Shown: positions 22,704-32,377, numbered from the stretch's first letter. The stretch: 64,000 nucleotides of DNA from CBDBKL01 sp965206675 (GCA_965206675.1 CBDBKL010000006.1:62001-126000); one strand, 5' to 3'. Notes: generated by a model not told the origin, from the letters alone. Translations and numbers: made by a program.

Positions 22704-25184
22704 TTATTGATTCTCTGGTTGTGGAGGTTCTTTTGTTGTTTCCACAACATTGGAAACAAAATCTTGTAATGTAAAACTATCCACCTGTATGGCTTCCCAT
22801 CTGACCTGTGCACTTAATTTTAAATGATCGCACTCTTCTTGGTTAATAATACCTTTGGTAAGAGCTTCATCTGCAACATCCACAAGTCTTTTAACTTTCG
22901 GTAATTTTTTGGCTCGAATAGCGTGTTTGACTTTTCTTTCTGCCCCTTCTGAGGCTTTAATAATTTTAAACGCATTTTCTAAACGACCCATTCCATCTTC
23001 GTCTTTATCTTTAGGAATAAAAACACCCTGTGTGAGTCGGTCTCTTTGCTCACTATCTGTTAGCATAATGTCAGCCACTTGAGAACTCAGTTCATCTGAT
23101 ACACCACTTGATAAGAATGTATTCACCGCACTCCAAGAGCGTATGACTCTCGCAAAGAACCAAGATAGTCCGGGAACTCTAAGGTTAGAATATATACCAT
23201 CAAAAGCTCTTTCGATTTCTCTAAATCCATTTCTACAGACGTAGTGTACAAGTGGAAGATCTTCCTTTTGTTTCCCTTGGGCTTTCCAATGTCGAAGTGT
23301 AGCTGTAATCATATATAGCCAGGACATAATGTCTGCAAACCGTCCGGTGATTTTTTCTTTCTTTTTAAGTGCCCCTCCTAAAGAGCCCATGGCTATATCT
23401 GCCATGATGGCAAAGGACGCTGAAGCCCAGGCTATCTTTTGAGAGTACCGTCTAACGGGACCGCCCAAACCTGTATCTGCAAGATAACCACGAGAAAGAC
23501 TCAGTACGATGGCTCTAAAAAAGTTTTGCACAATATGACCCATATGACCCCAAAAAGCCTTATCAAAACTTTTCAAATCATCCCTTTCTACAGACTTGAT
23601 AACTTGAAAAGCATAGGGGTGAGCGCGCAAAGCTCCCTGTCCAAAAATCATAAGCGTCCGCGTGAGTATATTTGCCCCTTCCACTGTGACAGCTATGGGT
23701 ACACTCATATAATGATCAGAAATAATATTCCTGGGTCCTCTAGATATTCCGGCTCCTCCGAGAACATCCATAGCATCATTTACAATAACACGACTTAACT
23801 CTGTAGCATTATACTTTGTTATAGCTGTCACCACTGGGGGTTTGATACCTTGATTTAAAGCACCGCAAGTGTATAGCCTCATAGCTTCAATGAGGTATGT
23901 CCATCCACCGACTCGAGCTAAGGCTTCCTCTACACCTTCAAACCGACCGATAGCTACACCAAATTGTTTCCGAATAGAGGCGTGAGCACTTACTCCTCGA
24001 GTGATAATCTTTGCACCCCCTGCGCTCTGTGCTGGTAAAGAAATTCCTCGTCCAGCCGCTAGGCTATCCATTAACATCTTCCAACCTTTTCCAGCGTTGG
24101 GTAATCCACCAATAATAACATCTTCTGCACTGAGAACGACATCATGCCCATGTGTGGGACAATTATAAAAAGGAACTCCCATAGGATCATGACGTCTTCC
24201 AAGCACGACACCTTTTGAGTTTGAGGGAATAAGACCGCAGGTGATTCCTAAATCTTCTCCCTTACCAAGTAGATTATCTGGATCTTTTAAACGAAAGGCT
24301 AAACCAATAACTGTAGATAGAGCGGCTAGAGTAATCCAACGTTTATTCCAGTTGAGACGTATTTTTATGACTCCATCAGAATCTTTAAATAAAACTCCTG
24401 ATGATGTAATAGAGCTGGCATCACTTCCAGCCTGTGGCTCCGTTAATCCAAAGCAGGGAATTTCTTCTCCAGAAGCCAATTTCGGTAACCATCTATTTTT
24501 CTGCTCTTCTGTACCATAATGCATAAGTAATTCTGCCGGCCCTAAGGAGTTGGGCACCATGACAGTAATACACACAGGGGCAGAACGAGATACAATTTTC
24601 ATAATGACTTCACTATGTGCTAGAGGGGAAAATTCCAAGCCGCCATATTTTTTAGGAATACCTAGGCCGAAAAACTTTTCTCGTCTTATAATTTTCCAAA
24701 TATGTTCTGGAATTTCTTTTTCTTTCCAAATTTGCCAATCATTGGTGGCCTGACAAAGTTCTTCAACAGGTCCATCCAAAAAGGCTTGTTCTTCTTCTGT
24801 CAATTTAGGGTAAGGCTCATTCATTAACTTGTTCACATTTGGATGCCCCGAGAACAACTCACCTTCTGCCCAGACAACACCAGCCTCTAAGGCCACACGT
24901 TCTGTTTCAGAAATGGGCGGAAGAACATTTCTAACGATTTTCATAACGACTGAGGAGATCAAAAATCGTCGCAAAAAAGTTAGATTAGCAAGAAGCCCAA
25001 TACCTATGAATAGACCAAGTAACCAAAGAGGAGCATCAAAGCCTACAAGCACAATGGCTGTAAAGAGAGTCCAAACAAAAACTGGAACCCCTCTAAAACC
25101 CAACAAAACATAGATAAGGACTGTGCCAGTGATATTCCAATAGAAATACTCATTAAAGAAAAATCCCAAGATTCTTTCTTCCAC
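22704..25184 (-). CDS. fadE: acyl-CoA dehydrogenase, FadE type
   Basis: FadE performs the first, FAD-dependent oxidation of fatty acyl-CoA in beta-oxidation. I start it at the GTG at 25184 because GGGGAGGAAA lies directly upstream; a TTG at 25202 would add six residues. The resulting ~826 residues match E. coli FadE (814) rather than the short ~380-residue dehydrogenases. Two to three N-terminal membrane segments (about 12-80) come first, then the dehydrogenase core with FGLTEPQAGSDASS, the flavin/substrate-binding region typical of the family. The segment TVEGANILTRTLMIFGQGALR near residue 480 corresponds to the catalytic region of FadE proteins. The long C-terminal extension is also FadE-like. 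A TetR regulator and ETF-QO lie upstream on the same strand. Confidence 0.93.
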   Translation of the reverse strand: MEERILGFFFNEYFYWNITGTVLIYVLLGFRGVPVFVWTLFTAIVLVGFDAPLWLLGLFIGIGLLANLTFLRRFLISSVVMKIVRNVLPPISETERVALEAGVVWAEGELFSGHPNVNKLMNEPYPKLTEEEQAFLDGPVEELCQATNDWQIWKEKEIPEHIWKIIRREKFFGLGIPKKYGGLEFSPLAHSEVIMKIVSRSAPVCITVMVPNSLGPAELLMHYGTEEQKNRWLPKLASGEEIPCFGLTEPQAGSDASSITSSGVLFKDSDGVIKIRLNWNKRWITLAALSTVIGLAFRLKDPDNLLGKGEDLGITCGLIPSNSKGVVLGRRHDPMGVPFYNCPTHGHDVVLSAEDVIIGGLPNAGKGWKMLMDSLAAGRGISLPAQSAGGAKIITRGVSAHASIRKQFGVAIGRFEGVEEALARVGGWTYLIEAMRLYTCGALNQGIKPPVVTAITKYNATELSRVIVNDAMDVLGGAGISRGPRNIISDHYMSVPIAVTVEGANILTRTLMIFGQGALRAHPYAFQVIKSVERDDLKSFDKAFWGHMGHIVQNFFRAIVLSLSRGYLADTGLGGPVRRYSQKIAWASASFAIMADIAMGSLGGALKKKEKITGRFADIMSWLYMITATLRHWKAQGKQKEDLPLVHYVCRNGFREIERAFDGIYSNLRVPGLSWFFARVIRSWSAVNTFLSSGVSDELSSQVADIMLTDSEQRDRLTQGVFIPKDKDEDGMGRLENAFKIIKASEGAERKVKHAIRAKKLPKVKRLVDVADEALTKGIINQEECDHLKLSAQVRWEAIQVDSFTLQDFVSNVVETTKEPPQPENQ

Positions 25185-25381
25185 GTGATTTCCTCCCCAC
25201 AAAATATATTTACTTAAAACCTTCTTACTTTGTCTAGTATTAGAACAACGAGTAGAAAAATATAGTTTCTATCTAGAGGATATCATAAATTCCATGAGTT
25301 TATAAAACATTAACTTTCACTTGTATAGAAATAGGCGGTAGGAAAAATTTTTCTCAGACCTGAGCCTCTTAAAGCTCACTC

Positions 25382-26005
25382 CTAAACTCTGGCATTTTTT
25401 AAAATATGCTCAAAGCGTTCTCTAACGTAATTGTCAGTCCGAGAATCTTTTAAAAACCCTTTATAATAGCGATACCCCAGTACAATGGAATAGATTTGCC
25501 ATGCCAGGCAAGAGACATCTATGTCTTTTTTAAAGTGTCCAACATCTATGGCTATCTGAATGGATTTTTCTAGATGGCAAATTAAATCTTTTTGAACACT
25601 TTGCACATAATCTCTCAGCATTCCACTCTGACCATCTAGCTCAAAGAATGCGGAAATGAGAAGGCTCCCACCCGTCTCTGTTTCTTCGTTATTAACAAAT
25701 TTAATCCACTTTTCGAAAAAAGCACGCAACCGAGGTTCTCCGGCACGTTCTTTAAATGCGGGTCTTAAAACTTTTTCAACAAATAAATCTGTAGCCAGTT
25801 TCAGGATCATGAGTTGTAAATTATCTTTGGCATTGAAATGGGCAAATAACCCACTTTTTGACATTCCCACAACTTTGGCTAGGGTTCCTATAGAGAGTCC
25901 TTTTATACCCTCTTTACTGGCCATTTTTATTGCCGTTTGAAGGATGAGGTCTTTTGTTTTTTCACCTTTTGGGCTACGTGGTATAGGTTCCATATGGACA
26001 GACAT
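25382..26005 (-). CDS. TetR-family regulator of fatty-acid degradation (probable)
   Basis: TetR-type repressor of about 207 residues. The N-terminal helix-turn-helix runs GLSIGTLAKVVGMSKSGLFAHFNAKDNL (about 40-67 in the longest form), with the usual S-K-x-x-[LF]-[YF]-x-H-F recognition helix. The C-terminal ligand domain has the FxKWIxFV and GSLL-SAFFELD features of TetR proteins controlling acyl-CoA metabolism. Three in-frame starts are possible (TTG 26014, ATG 26005, ATG 25993) and no ribosome-binding site decides among them. Its place directly upstream of fadE, on the same strand, suggests that it senses acyl-CoA and controls fadE and perhaps ETF-QO. Confidence 0.85.
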   Translation of the reverse strand: MSVHMEPIPRSPKGEKTKDLILQTAIKMASKEGIKGLSIGTLAKVVGMSKSGLFAHFNAKDNLQLMILKLATDLFVEKVLRPAFKERAGEPRLRAFFEKWIKFVNNEETETGGSLLISAFFELDGQSGMLRDYVQSVQKDLICHLEKSIQIAIDVGHFKKDIDVSCLAWQIYSIVLGYRYYKGFLKDSRTDNYVRERFEHILKNARV

Positions 26006-26100
26006 ATAACACAAATGTCTTACAGATAAAATCTTCTCACGATACTCTTCTACAGATCAGCCTCAACAATGAAATATTTTTATCTTCTTTGAGCTTTAAG

Positions 26101-26193
26101 TAAGCTCAAACCGAACGGAGGCGTAGTTTTTCCTACGTCGGAGTGAGTGTTTGAGTGATTGCAACGAAATAGATAATGCTTTTTCAACAGTCC
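26101..26193. repeat. dispersed structured repeat, copy C (partial)
   Basis: Lacks the left terminus; begins within the CTCAAAC arm and keeps the GTTTGAG arm and the right end (TTTTTCAACAGTCC, two changes from the complete copies). It lies between the ETF-QO stop and the TetR start. Confidence 0.85.
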
Positions 26194-26203
26194 GCAGTCT
26201 ATT

Positions 26204-27853
26204 TTACATTTCTTTATACTTAGTCCCACTCCCCCCCTCCCTCGGGCTCCACTCAGGTCCTAAAACATCTGTAGCTTTGCAGTCCACACAGTTGGGTGCA
26301 TTGACGACGAGTTTTTCTTCTTTCATTTCATAGACCCCTGCGGGGCAAAGGGCAGAATAAAATTCAGCAACTTCTTTGGGGATATCTTTTCCTACTTTAA
26401 GATGTTGGGGAATATCATCACGGGTTTTATTTCCCGATTGATAGACAGCATCGACTTTATTTATTGTTAAATGATTTTTTTCATAGGTGATTTTATTCTT
26501 TGTGCACTTAGAAACTTCATCATCACTTTCATGATGTTTTATATGGGGAAATACTCCTCCTGTGGCTGTCATAAGGGCTGATTTTAGTCCACCCATGTAT
26601 AGACCTGATTTGAAGGCTGGCCGCATACTTTTTACTTTTTTAAGATCTTTAAAAATAAAACTCTTTTTAATTTTCTCATCGTATTTTTTCAAAGTTTTGG
26701 AAGAGGTATCTTTTGCTTGAAGGGCTTCAAAGGCTATGTCTGCCGCTGTTATTCCAGAAATCATGGCATAGTGAATGCCTTTAAGGGCGGGCACATTGAC
26801 CATTCCGGCGGCATCACCTGTTATAAGAAGACCATCTCCGTGCAGGCGTTGGGGTAGGGAGTAAAACCCTCCTTCAGGAATGGTTTTAGCTCCCCATTCT
26901 AAGAGTTCACCATCGGTTAAAAGTTCTGAGAAATAAGAATGTGTTTTTAGTGTTTGTAAGAGTTTATGTGTGTCTAAGTTAGATTGTTTGTAGTCCAAGC
27001 CGACAACCAAGCCGATAGCGACTTTATTTTTCCCCATGGGGTAGGCAAAACTTCCTCCAAAGGCATCATTAGGTAGGGGCCATCCCATGGTGTGGATAAT
27101 TTTTTTTAAATCTGTTTTTACTTTCCATATTTCTTTAACTCCTAGGGCGTAAATTTGAGGAGCATCGGGTTCAATGGATTGCCACTTCATATAGGCCTGC
27201 GTGATGGGACCACGGGTTCCTTCTGAAAGAACAGTGATTTGTGCTGTAATATCTGTTGCAGGCATGAACTGTGCTGTAGATTGTCCCTCTCTATTTAGAC
27301 CTGCTGGTGTTGTGCGCACACCTTGCACTTTATTATTTTCAACGAGCAAGCTTTCTGCTGGAAAGTTTGTAAATATATTAACTCCTAGAGATTCTGCTTT
27401 TTCTCCCAGCCATCTGACCATTTCAGAGAGGCTTCCGTAGTAGTGGCCGTGGTTTTTCATTGTTGGAGGGGTGGGTATTTTTATTTTTGTTTTTTGATTA
27501 CGTAGCCAAAGGACATCTTCATCTGTCACTTTTCCACGAAAAGGAAAGTCATTGTCACTAAGGTTGGGAAAAAGTTTTTGAAATCCGATGGGATTAACGA
27601 CTGCACCGGAGAGAGTGTGTTCACCGAGGGCTTCTGCTTTTTCTAGAACGCCGATTTCGATATCCGGAAAATTAGAATTTTGGGATTTTTCTTTTTGCAC
27701 TTGTTGTGCTAATCGGATGGCACCTGAGAGCCCTGCGGGCCCTGCTCCTACAAAGAGAACATCAACAGGGACACTTTCTGTATTAGGTTTTTCATTGAGA
27801 ATAATTTTGGATATGTCAAAAGAGGGTTTAAATTGAGAAGGTTTAAATAACAT
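26204..27853 (-). CDS. electron transfer flavoprotein-ubiquinone oxidoreductase (ETF-QO), one cluster cysteine missing
   Basis: ETF-QO passes electrons from acyl-CoA dehydrogenases, through ETF, to membrane quinone. The 549-residue product has the N-terminal FAD-binding motif DVLFVGAGPAGLSGAIRLA (about 29-47), the substrate-binding EHTLSGAVVNPIGF segment and the C-terminal CPAGVYE region. The family binds a 4Fe-4S cluster with one Cys in CPAGVYE plus C-x-x-C-x-x-C. Here the second motif reads NCVDCKATDV: the last Cys is Thr, and the DIKDP-QNINW-type segment after it is shortened to VLGPEW. The DNA was re-read and supports this. The protein otherwise looks intact, so a three-Cys or altered cluster is plausible. 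It sits with fadE and the TetR gene as a beta-oxidation block. Confidence 0.92.
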   Translation of the reverse strand: MLFKPSQFKPSFDISKIILNEKPNTESVPVDVLFVGAGPAGLSGAIRLAQQVQKEKSQNSNFPDIEIGVLEKAEALGEHTLSGAVVNPIGFQKLFPNLSDNDFPFRGKVTDEDVLWLRNQKTKIKIPTPPTMKNHGHYYGSLSEMVRWLGEKAESLGVNIFTNFPAESLLVENNKVQGVRTTPAGLNREGQSTAQFMPATDITAQITVLSEGTRGPITQAYMKWQSIEPDAPQIYALGVKEIWKVKTDLKKIIHTMGWPLPNDAFGGSFAYPMGKNKVAIGLVVGLDYKQSNLDTHKLLQTLKTHSYFSELLTDGELLEWGAKTIPEGGFYSLPQRLHGDGLLITGDAAGMVNVPALKGIHYAMISGITAADIAFEALQAKDTSSKTLKKYDEKIKKSFIFKDLKKVKSMRPAFKSGLYMGGLKSALMTATGGVFPHIKHHESDDEVSKCTKNKITYEKNHLTINKVDAVYQSGNKTRDDIPQHLKVGKDIPKEVAEFYSALCPAGVYEMKEEKLVVNAPNCVDCKATDVLGPEWSPREGGSGTKYKEM

Positions 27854-28124
27854 GTTTTCCTCAAAAATTTCTGTTTAGTTCAAAAATTAATATTATACCG
27901 TTCGCATTTAAAACTCAGCTAATTTTTTGGATTTTCTAATCCCATATTTTGCCAATAGTGTCCGAAAATCTATCTCATCAGACGTGTGACTCTGATTTTT
28001 TAATTCCAAAGCTGTGCCCCTTTCTTGCTACATATAAAAATAATCAAAAAAGAAAGGCAATATATGTCACACAATACTTATATCAAATTGAGCCAAGATT
28101 TAATGTTTAAGACCATACTCTACT

Positions 28125-29024
28125 TTACAATAAGGAATAAACAGAACAACCCGATATTTCTTCTGCCTTTTTTCCTCCTAAAGCTCTCAAATGTTTTTCT
28201 ACATTTGGGTAACCTCTTCGAATAGCTTCATCTAAGGGTGTTTCTTCAAAGATCTTCATTTGTGTTGTTTGACTTATATCAGCCTCAAACTCATGAAGAA
28301 GAGATATAGCTAATATATTTCCTATTCTTACAGCAAGATGTGCAGGGGATGGCTGACCACGTCCCTCCACAGTCGCATTAGGGTCAGCTCCTTTTTCGAG
28401 TAAAAGTCTCATTGTAGCAAGACGTTCAGCTTCCATCATAGTATTGGGGATGCCCATCTCTCCAATACCAGTGCGAGGTGCCAAAACTTCATGTAGAGGA
28501 GATCGATATGCCCATTTTCTTTCATAGACATTAGGCCTAGCACCTGCTTCAAGAAGAAGCTTAACAGTCTTTGAATCTCCAAAAGCCGCCGCTTTACCAA
28601 GAAGGGACTGCCCGTATCTATCAACAGCACTAGGATCAACACCTTCACCAAGTAGTGTTTCCACTATCTCTCTAAAGTGTTTCATATTACGTTCAAAGTG
28701 TTTCATTTTCTGCTCAAACGACAAATCATCTCGACTCATCATGCTATCTTTAAAAGACTCTTTGCCCTCCACTATATGAGCCCTATTCATAAAAACAATT
28801 AAAGCATTTTCTCCGTATTGATTCTTTACCTCAGCAGGATTTACACCCTCACCTATTAAGTCTTGAAGCTTAAAATCGTGCATTCTTTCAGTCTCTAAGA
28901 ACAATAAAAGTTCAACTCTCAGATCTCTCTCAGTGTCTTCATCTGCAAAGACATGGGAAGAAAGAGAAAAGATCACAACACAATAAATCCAAAAAAACTT
29001 AAGAGATGTAAGGAACGTTGTCAT
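28125..29024 (-). CDS. secreted ankyrin-repeat protein
   Basis: The 299-residue product starts with a signal peptide (FFWIYCVVIFSLSSHVFA, cut near residue 28). Ankyrin repeats follow with insertions: YGENALIVFMNRAH, a long charged spacer with MKHFERNMKHF, then YGQSLLGKAAAFGDSKTVKLLLEAG, LLEKGADPNA and LAVRIGNILAISLLHEF. The tail has GCSVYSLL with one Cys, like other secreted ankyrin proteins here. No catalytic motif. It opens the 28-37 kb ankyrin cluster; partners are unknown. Confidence 0.78.
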   Translation of the reverse strand: MTTFLTSLKFFWIYCVVIFSLSSHVFADEDTERDLRVELLLFLETERMHDFKLQDLIGEGVNPAEVKNQYGENALIVFMNRAHIVEGKESFKDSMMSRDDLSFEQKMKHFERNMKHFREIVETLLGEGVDPSAVDRYGQSLLGKAAAFGDSKTVKLLLEAGARPNVYERKWAYRSPLHEVLAPRTGIGEMGIPNTMMEAERLATMRLLLEKGADPNATVEGRGQPSPAHLAVRIGNILAISLLHEFEADISQTTQMKIFEETPLDEAIRRGYPNVEKHLRALGGKKAEEISGCSVYSLL

Positions 29025-29396
29025 TTATAATACCCCCATCTTTATCAAGCTCCTAACTCATGAGTCAGCAGCTTAAACTACATACAAGCCACTGACTTGT
29101 CAAAGAAGCTCAGACGTTATTCTAAAAACCCAAGTTATCTTTATTGGGTTGGGTAAAAGAATACAAGAACTTAAGTTCATTACTCAAAGCATTTATATAT
29201 AGGGGCCCTCACGCGACACATTATATTATGTCCTATTTAGTTTTTTATAAAAACTAAGCAAGATCTCAATGTTTTGAAGGTGTCTGTTTGACGGGTTTAG
29301 ATAAATTATGAGTCATTTTTTATTTATACTCGTGATTATATAATTCAATGAGTTTCACATCGAAGCACTACAGTAAAATTTGATATTGTTTTCCTC
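29025..29396. other. 372-bp gap without recognisable gene
   Basis: No supported coding frame. A short inverted pair TAGTTTTTTATAAAAACTAAG near 29238-29258 could be a weak hairpin 3' of cdd. The left part should hold the promoter of the ankyrin gene ending at 29024. Confidence 0.35.
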
Positions 29397-29792
29397 TCAA
29401 TTTTTTTCTTTTTTAAATTGAACGGGAAAGAATGCATGGAGGGGTTTTGAAGTACACTCCCCTTTTTCGTTTACCAAATGAATTTGTGTTTTGTCGTCTG
29501 CAAATTCACTAATAACCTGTAAGCACATTCCGCAGGGTGGAGCCATGTTTTCTGTTAATACAACAATTTCAGAAATGGTTTGAAATCCTGAGTGACTGAC
29601 CATACTGACTATGGCGGAACGTTCAGCACAAATTGCAGCTCCATAGCTTCCGTTTTCCACATTACATCCGGAAAAAATCTCGCCCGAATGATTTTTTAGA
29701 GCTGCTCCTACAGCATATTGAGAATATGGGGAGTACGAATTTTTCCGACTCTTCTTTGCAGCTTCGAATAAGTTTTGAATTTCAGAATTCAT
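29397..29792 (-). CDS. cdd: cytidine deaminase
   Basis: Converts cytidine and deoxycytidine to uridine and deoxyuridine in pyrimidine salvage. The 131-residue length is that of the small homotetrameric class. Zinc and catalytic motifs are present: CNVENGSYGAAICAERSA (about residues 39-56, containing the C-A-E proton shuttle) and PPCGMCLQ (about 85-92). The YSPYSQYAVGAAL start motif is typical. It stands alone, with copies of the dispersed repeat beginning about 110 bp upstream. Confidence 0.95.
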   Translation of the reverse strand: MNSEIQNLFEAAKKSRKNSYSPYSQYAVGAALKNHSGEIFSGCNVENGSYGAAICAERSAIVSMVSHSGFQTISEIVVLTENMAPPCGMCLQVISEFADDKTQIHLVNEKGECTSKPLHAFFPVQFKKEKN

Positions 29793-29899
29793 AACAATCT
29801 CTCCTTATAAGTGCTATACACATACACAATAGTATCTGAATGATAAAGAAGAAAATTTCTAAATGATTAAACTCTTTTGATATAGTTTCCCTCTATGAA

Positions 29900-30012
29900 T
29901 GTCAGATACGAGGCGTTCAAGCCCAAACCGAACGGAGGCGTAGTTTTTCCTACGTCGGAGTGAGGTTTGGGTGATTATAGTCAAGTCGATGAAATTTTCT
30001 TGATTCGTATTA
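29900..30012. repeat. dispersed structured repeat, copy D
   Basis: First half of the second tandem pair. It lacks the left GGACTGTCG terminus, carries the CCCAAACC/GGTTTGGG form of the inner stem, and ends in the same TTGATTCGTATTAGGA linker as copy A. Confidence 0.88.
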
Positions 30013-30015
30013 GGA

Positions 30016-30140
30016 GGACTGTCGAAAAGGTATCAGATACGAGGCGTTCAAGCCCAAACCGAACGGAGGCGTAGTTTTTCCTACGTCGGAGTGAGGTTTG
30101 GGTGATTGCAACGAAGTAGATGATATCTTTTCGACAGTCC
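30016..30140. repeat. dispersed structured repeat, copy E (complete, 125 bp)
   Basis: Begins GGACTGTCGAAAAGGTATCA and ends with its complement TGATATCTTTTCGACAGTCC. The inner stem is CCCAAACC/GGTTTGGG, where copy B has CTCAAAC/GTTTGAG. It ends 10 bp from the stop of the small zinc-ribbon gene and could serve as its terminator. Confidence 0.9.
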
Positions 30141-30149
30141 GTAGAAGAA

Positions 30150-30371
30150 TTAATGAAGAAAATGTTCTTCATTCCTTAAGCGAATATTGCAGGGGGAACA
30201 CTCGGCTTCTTCAAGGATTTTATGAGTTACATATTGACTGTGATGCGATAGCACAAGTTCTGCACCACAAAGAGGGCAATTATTTTGATGTGCAATAAAA
30301 AGTTCTTTATCTGTTAGAACATCTTCGAAACTTTGTGTAAGTTTTTCATGACTACTTTTATTCTTATTCAT
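30150..30371 (-). CDS. small zinc-ribbon protein, unknown function
   Basis: A 73-residue cytoplasmic protein with two Cys pairs, NCPLCGAELVLSHH (about 31-44) and AECSPCNIRL (about 56-65), spaced as in a zinc ribbon, with several His between them. The N-terminus is polar and helical. It probably binds zinc and perhaps nucleic acid or protein, but no family is recognised. It stands alone; copy E of the repeat ends just past its stop. Confidence 0.6.
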   Translation of the reverse strand: MNKNKSSHEKLTQSFEDVLTDKELFIAHQNNCPLCGAELVLSHHSQYVTHKILEEAECSPCNIRLRNEEHFLH

Positions 30372-30823
30372 TTCTTAAACACCTCATAATTAATTATCTC
30401 CGAAGTTGATTTTCATGCCAAAAAAACAAAAAATTACAGGACATTCCTAGAGGTCTCTCTAGGGAAAAACGTCCAACTCGACTGGACTGGCTCAATCATA
30501 GATCCAGTTAGAAAAGGTGTGTTAAAGAGGAACGTCCAGGCCAGAAGCAAAAAATGAAATACATTTGACGTCTTTGTTCAGTAAGTCGAAGAAACTAAGG
30601 CAGGCCTATGCAGCAAAAATTATGATGGTTAATTTTTACAAAGTCAGCTTAAAGAGAAATAAATAAAATAGTAATCATGACAGCTTTCTTATTTTCTTTT
30701 ATTTCTAAAACCCATCTCTAGAGATATACACATAAGTGATTACGACTCTTTATTTTTTAGAGAGACTAATCATACTTTAGTTATTCATGATCTTTATAGT
30801 CTTTATAAGGCTACGGAGTTGTT
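30372..30823. other. 452-bp gap without recognisable gene
   Basis: No supported frame. One small perfect hairpin, CCTAGAG-GTCT-CTCTAGG, lies at 30446-30463. The right end holds the CGGAG ribosome-binding site of the ankyrin gene at 30824. Confidence 0.4.
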
Positions 30824-31504
30824 ATGAAATGTGTAGGTTTTATTTTTAGTTTTTTGTTCTCTGTTCTATCACATGCACATCCTGTCAGTAACTTAGCTAC
30901 AGCTATTGAAATGGAACGACTGGATACAGTGCTAGCTATTATGAGATTTCCCCAAACTGATAGCGAAGTTCTTTCTCAATTTGCACATCTGGCTTTAGAC
31001 AAACCGGTAATTTTAGAAGTGTTATTAAAAAATGGAGCTAATCCTGAAGTGCGAGACCCTCAAACAGGAAAAACACTTTTATTTTCTGCTGTGGAGGGAA
31101 AACTTCCAATAAGTGTGGATATACTTCTTAAGTATGGTGCTGATCCAAATTCTAGAAACAGTCATCTTCGTGCACAGACTCCCTTTCTTTTAGCGGCATA
31201 TGATATACAAATGGGAATTAAAAACCGAGATATGTTTCTTTCCATGCTTAACAATGGCGCAAACCTAGAGAGCACAACGACTCATGAAAAAAACACAGCA
31301 CTGCATTTTGTTTCCAGAGATGGGATCTTAAGAGATGTAAGGTTACTTATCGAAAGAGGGGCCCCAATAAATGCTCAGAACGCGTATGGGTTCACTCCTT
31401 TAGACATAGGAGCCTATGAAAACAAAAAGTTTCTAAAAGCCCATGGCGGCTTAAGAAAAATAGAGTTAAAAAAAGGAAAAGATTCTTCTTTTAAATGCTG
31501 GTAG
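30824..31504 (+). CDS. secreted ankyrin-repeat protein, paralogue of the convergent neighbour
   Basis: The 226-residue product begins MKCVGFIFSFLFSVLSHAHP, a signal peptide. About five ankyrin units follow (about residues 55-205), including NGANPEVRDPQTGKTLLFSA, KYGADPNSRNSHLRAQTPFL and ERGAPINAQNAYGFTPLDIG. It ends SFKCW. The neighbour at 31538-32257 on the other strand has the same signal, the block RNSHLRAQTPFLLAA and the same Cys-Trp tail region, so the two arose by inverted duplication. A CGGAG ribosome-binding site precedes the ATG. Function beyond protein binding is unknown. Confidence 0.8.
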   Translation: MKCVGFIFSFLFSVLSHAHPVSNLATAIEMERLDTVLAIMRFPQTDSEVLSQFAHLALDKPVILEVLLKNGANPEVRDPQTGKTLLFSAVEGKLPISVDILLKYGADPNSRNSHLRAQTPFLLAAYDIQMGIKNRDMFLSMLNNGANLESTTTHEKNTALHFVSRDGILRDVRLLIERGAPINAQNAYGFTPLDIGAYENKKFLKAHGGLRKIELKKGKDSSFKCW

Positions 31505-31537
31505 AAATTTCTTTTTTAAGAAACACACAGTCTCATA

Positions 31538-32257
31538 TCAAGGGTGAGGTAATCTGGGCTGCCAACATTTAAAGGGAACAGGTGATATCTTGCTTGGTAA
31601 CTTATAATTTTCCATCCCTCCATGAGCTCTAAGAGGGTATACTATTTCCCCAAATCCATCTCTAAGTGCTTTATCTAAAGGAGTTTGTTTTGACTGATTC
31701 AAAGCATTAACATCAGCCCCTCTCTGAATAAGTATTTCCACATCAATGGGAACCACGCCTCTTGTAACAATCAAATGTAGCACTGTATCTTGTGTATAAG
31801 TCGTTTTACTTTTTACATCTGCATTTTTGTTAAGCATAGAGATAAACATATAACGATTTTCACGACCCATTCCTATTTTGCTTGCGGCTAAGAGAAAGGG
31901 TGTCTGTGCACGAAGATGACTGTTTCTAGAATTAGAATCAGCACCATATTCAAGGAGCATATACACACTCTCTCTCAATCCTCTTTCCACAGCAGAAAAT
32001 AAAAGTGTATTTTCTGTACGAGAATGTCTGCTCTCGGGATCAATTCCTCTGTTAAGAAACACTTCTAACACTTCTGGTTGATCTAAGGCCAGATGCATTA
32101 GGCCGGGATATGTTTCCACATCTACATTTCCGGTTTCAATAATAGATATGACTTGACTTGTATTTCCATTTGCAATGGCTTCAATTAAATTGTTAAAAGG
32201 ACCTGCCTGCAATACAACAGAGAACAAAAAACTAAAGACAAAACTCGCAAATTTCAA
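31538..32257 (-). CDS. secreted ankyrin-repeat protein, paralogue of the convergent neighbour
   Basis: The 239-residue product begins MKFASFVFSFLFSVVLQAGP (signal peptide). It holds about five ankyrin units, among them EYGADSNSRNSHLRAQTPFL, QRGADVNALNQSKQTPLDKA and a RAHGGMENYKLPS end matching KAHGGLRKIELKK of the neighbour. The last residues, FKCWQPRLPHP, extend past the shared FKCW end, suggesting the ancestral stop was lost. Its stop lies 33 bp from that of the paralogue. Confidence 0.8.
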   Translation of the reverse strand: MKFASFVFSFLFSVVLQAGPFNNLIEAIANGNTSQVISIIETGNVDVETYPGLMHLALDQPEVLEVFLNRGIDPESRHSRTENTLLFSAVERGLRESVYMLLEYGADSNSRNSHLRAQTPFLLAASKIGMGRENRYMFISMLNKNADVKSKTTYTQDTVLHLIVTRGVVPIDVEILIQRGADVNALNQSKQTPLDKALRDGFGEIVYPLRAHGGMENYKLPSKISPVPFKCWQPRLPHP

Positions 32258-32377
32258 AAGAACTCCTAGTTATCAAATTTCACAAGGTTATAACATAACT
32301 GCCGGTTTATCCCTATTAAAAAATTTTCAAAAAATATGTGTGACTCTCTTTTTAATATATGATGTAGTTTAAATTCT

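Noticed and set aside
29981..30172. 63-residue minus-strand frame
   Set aside because: It runs through the dispersed structured repeat and into the 3' end of the zinc-ribbon gene; no support as a gene.
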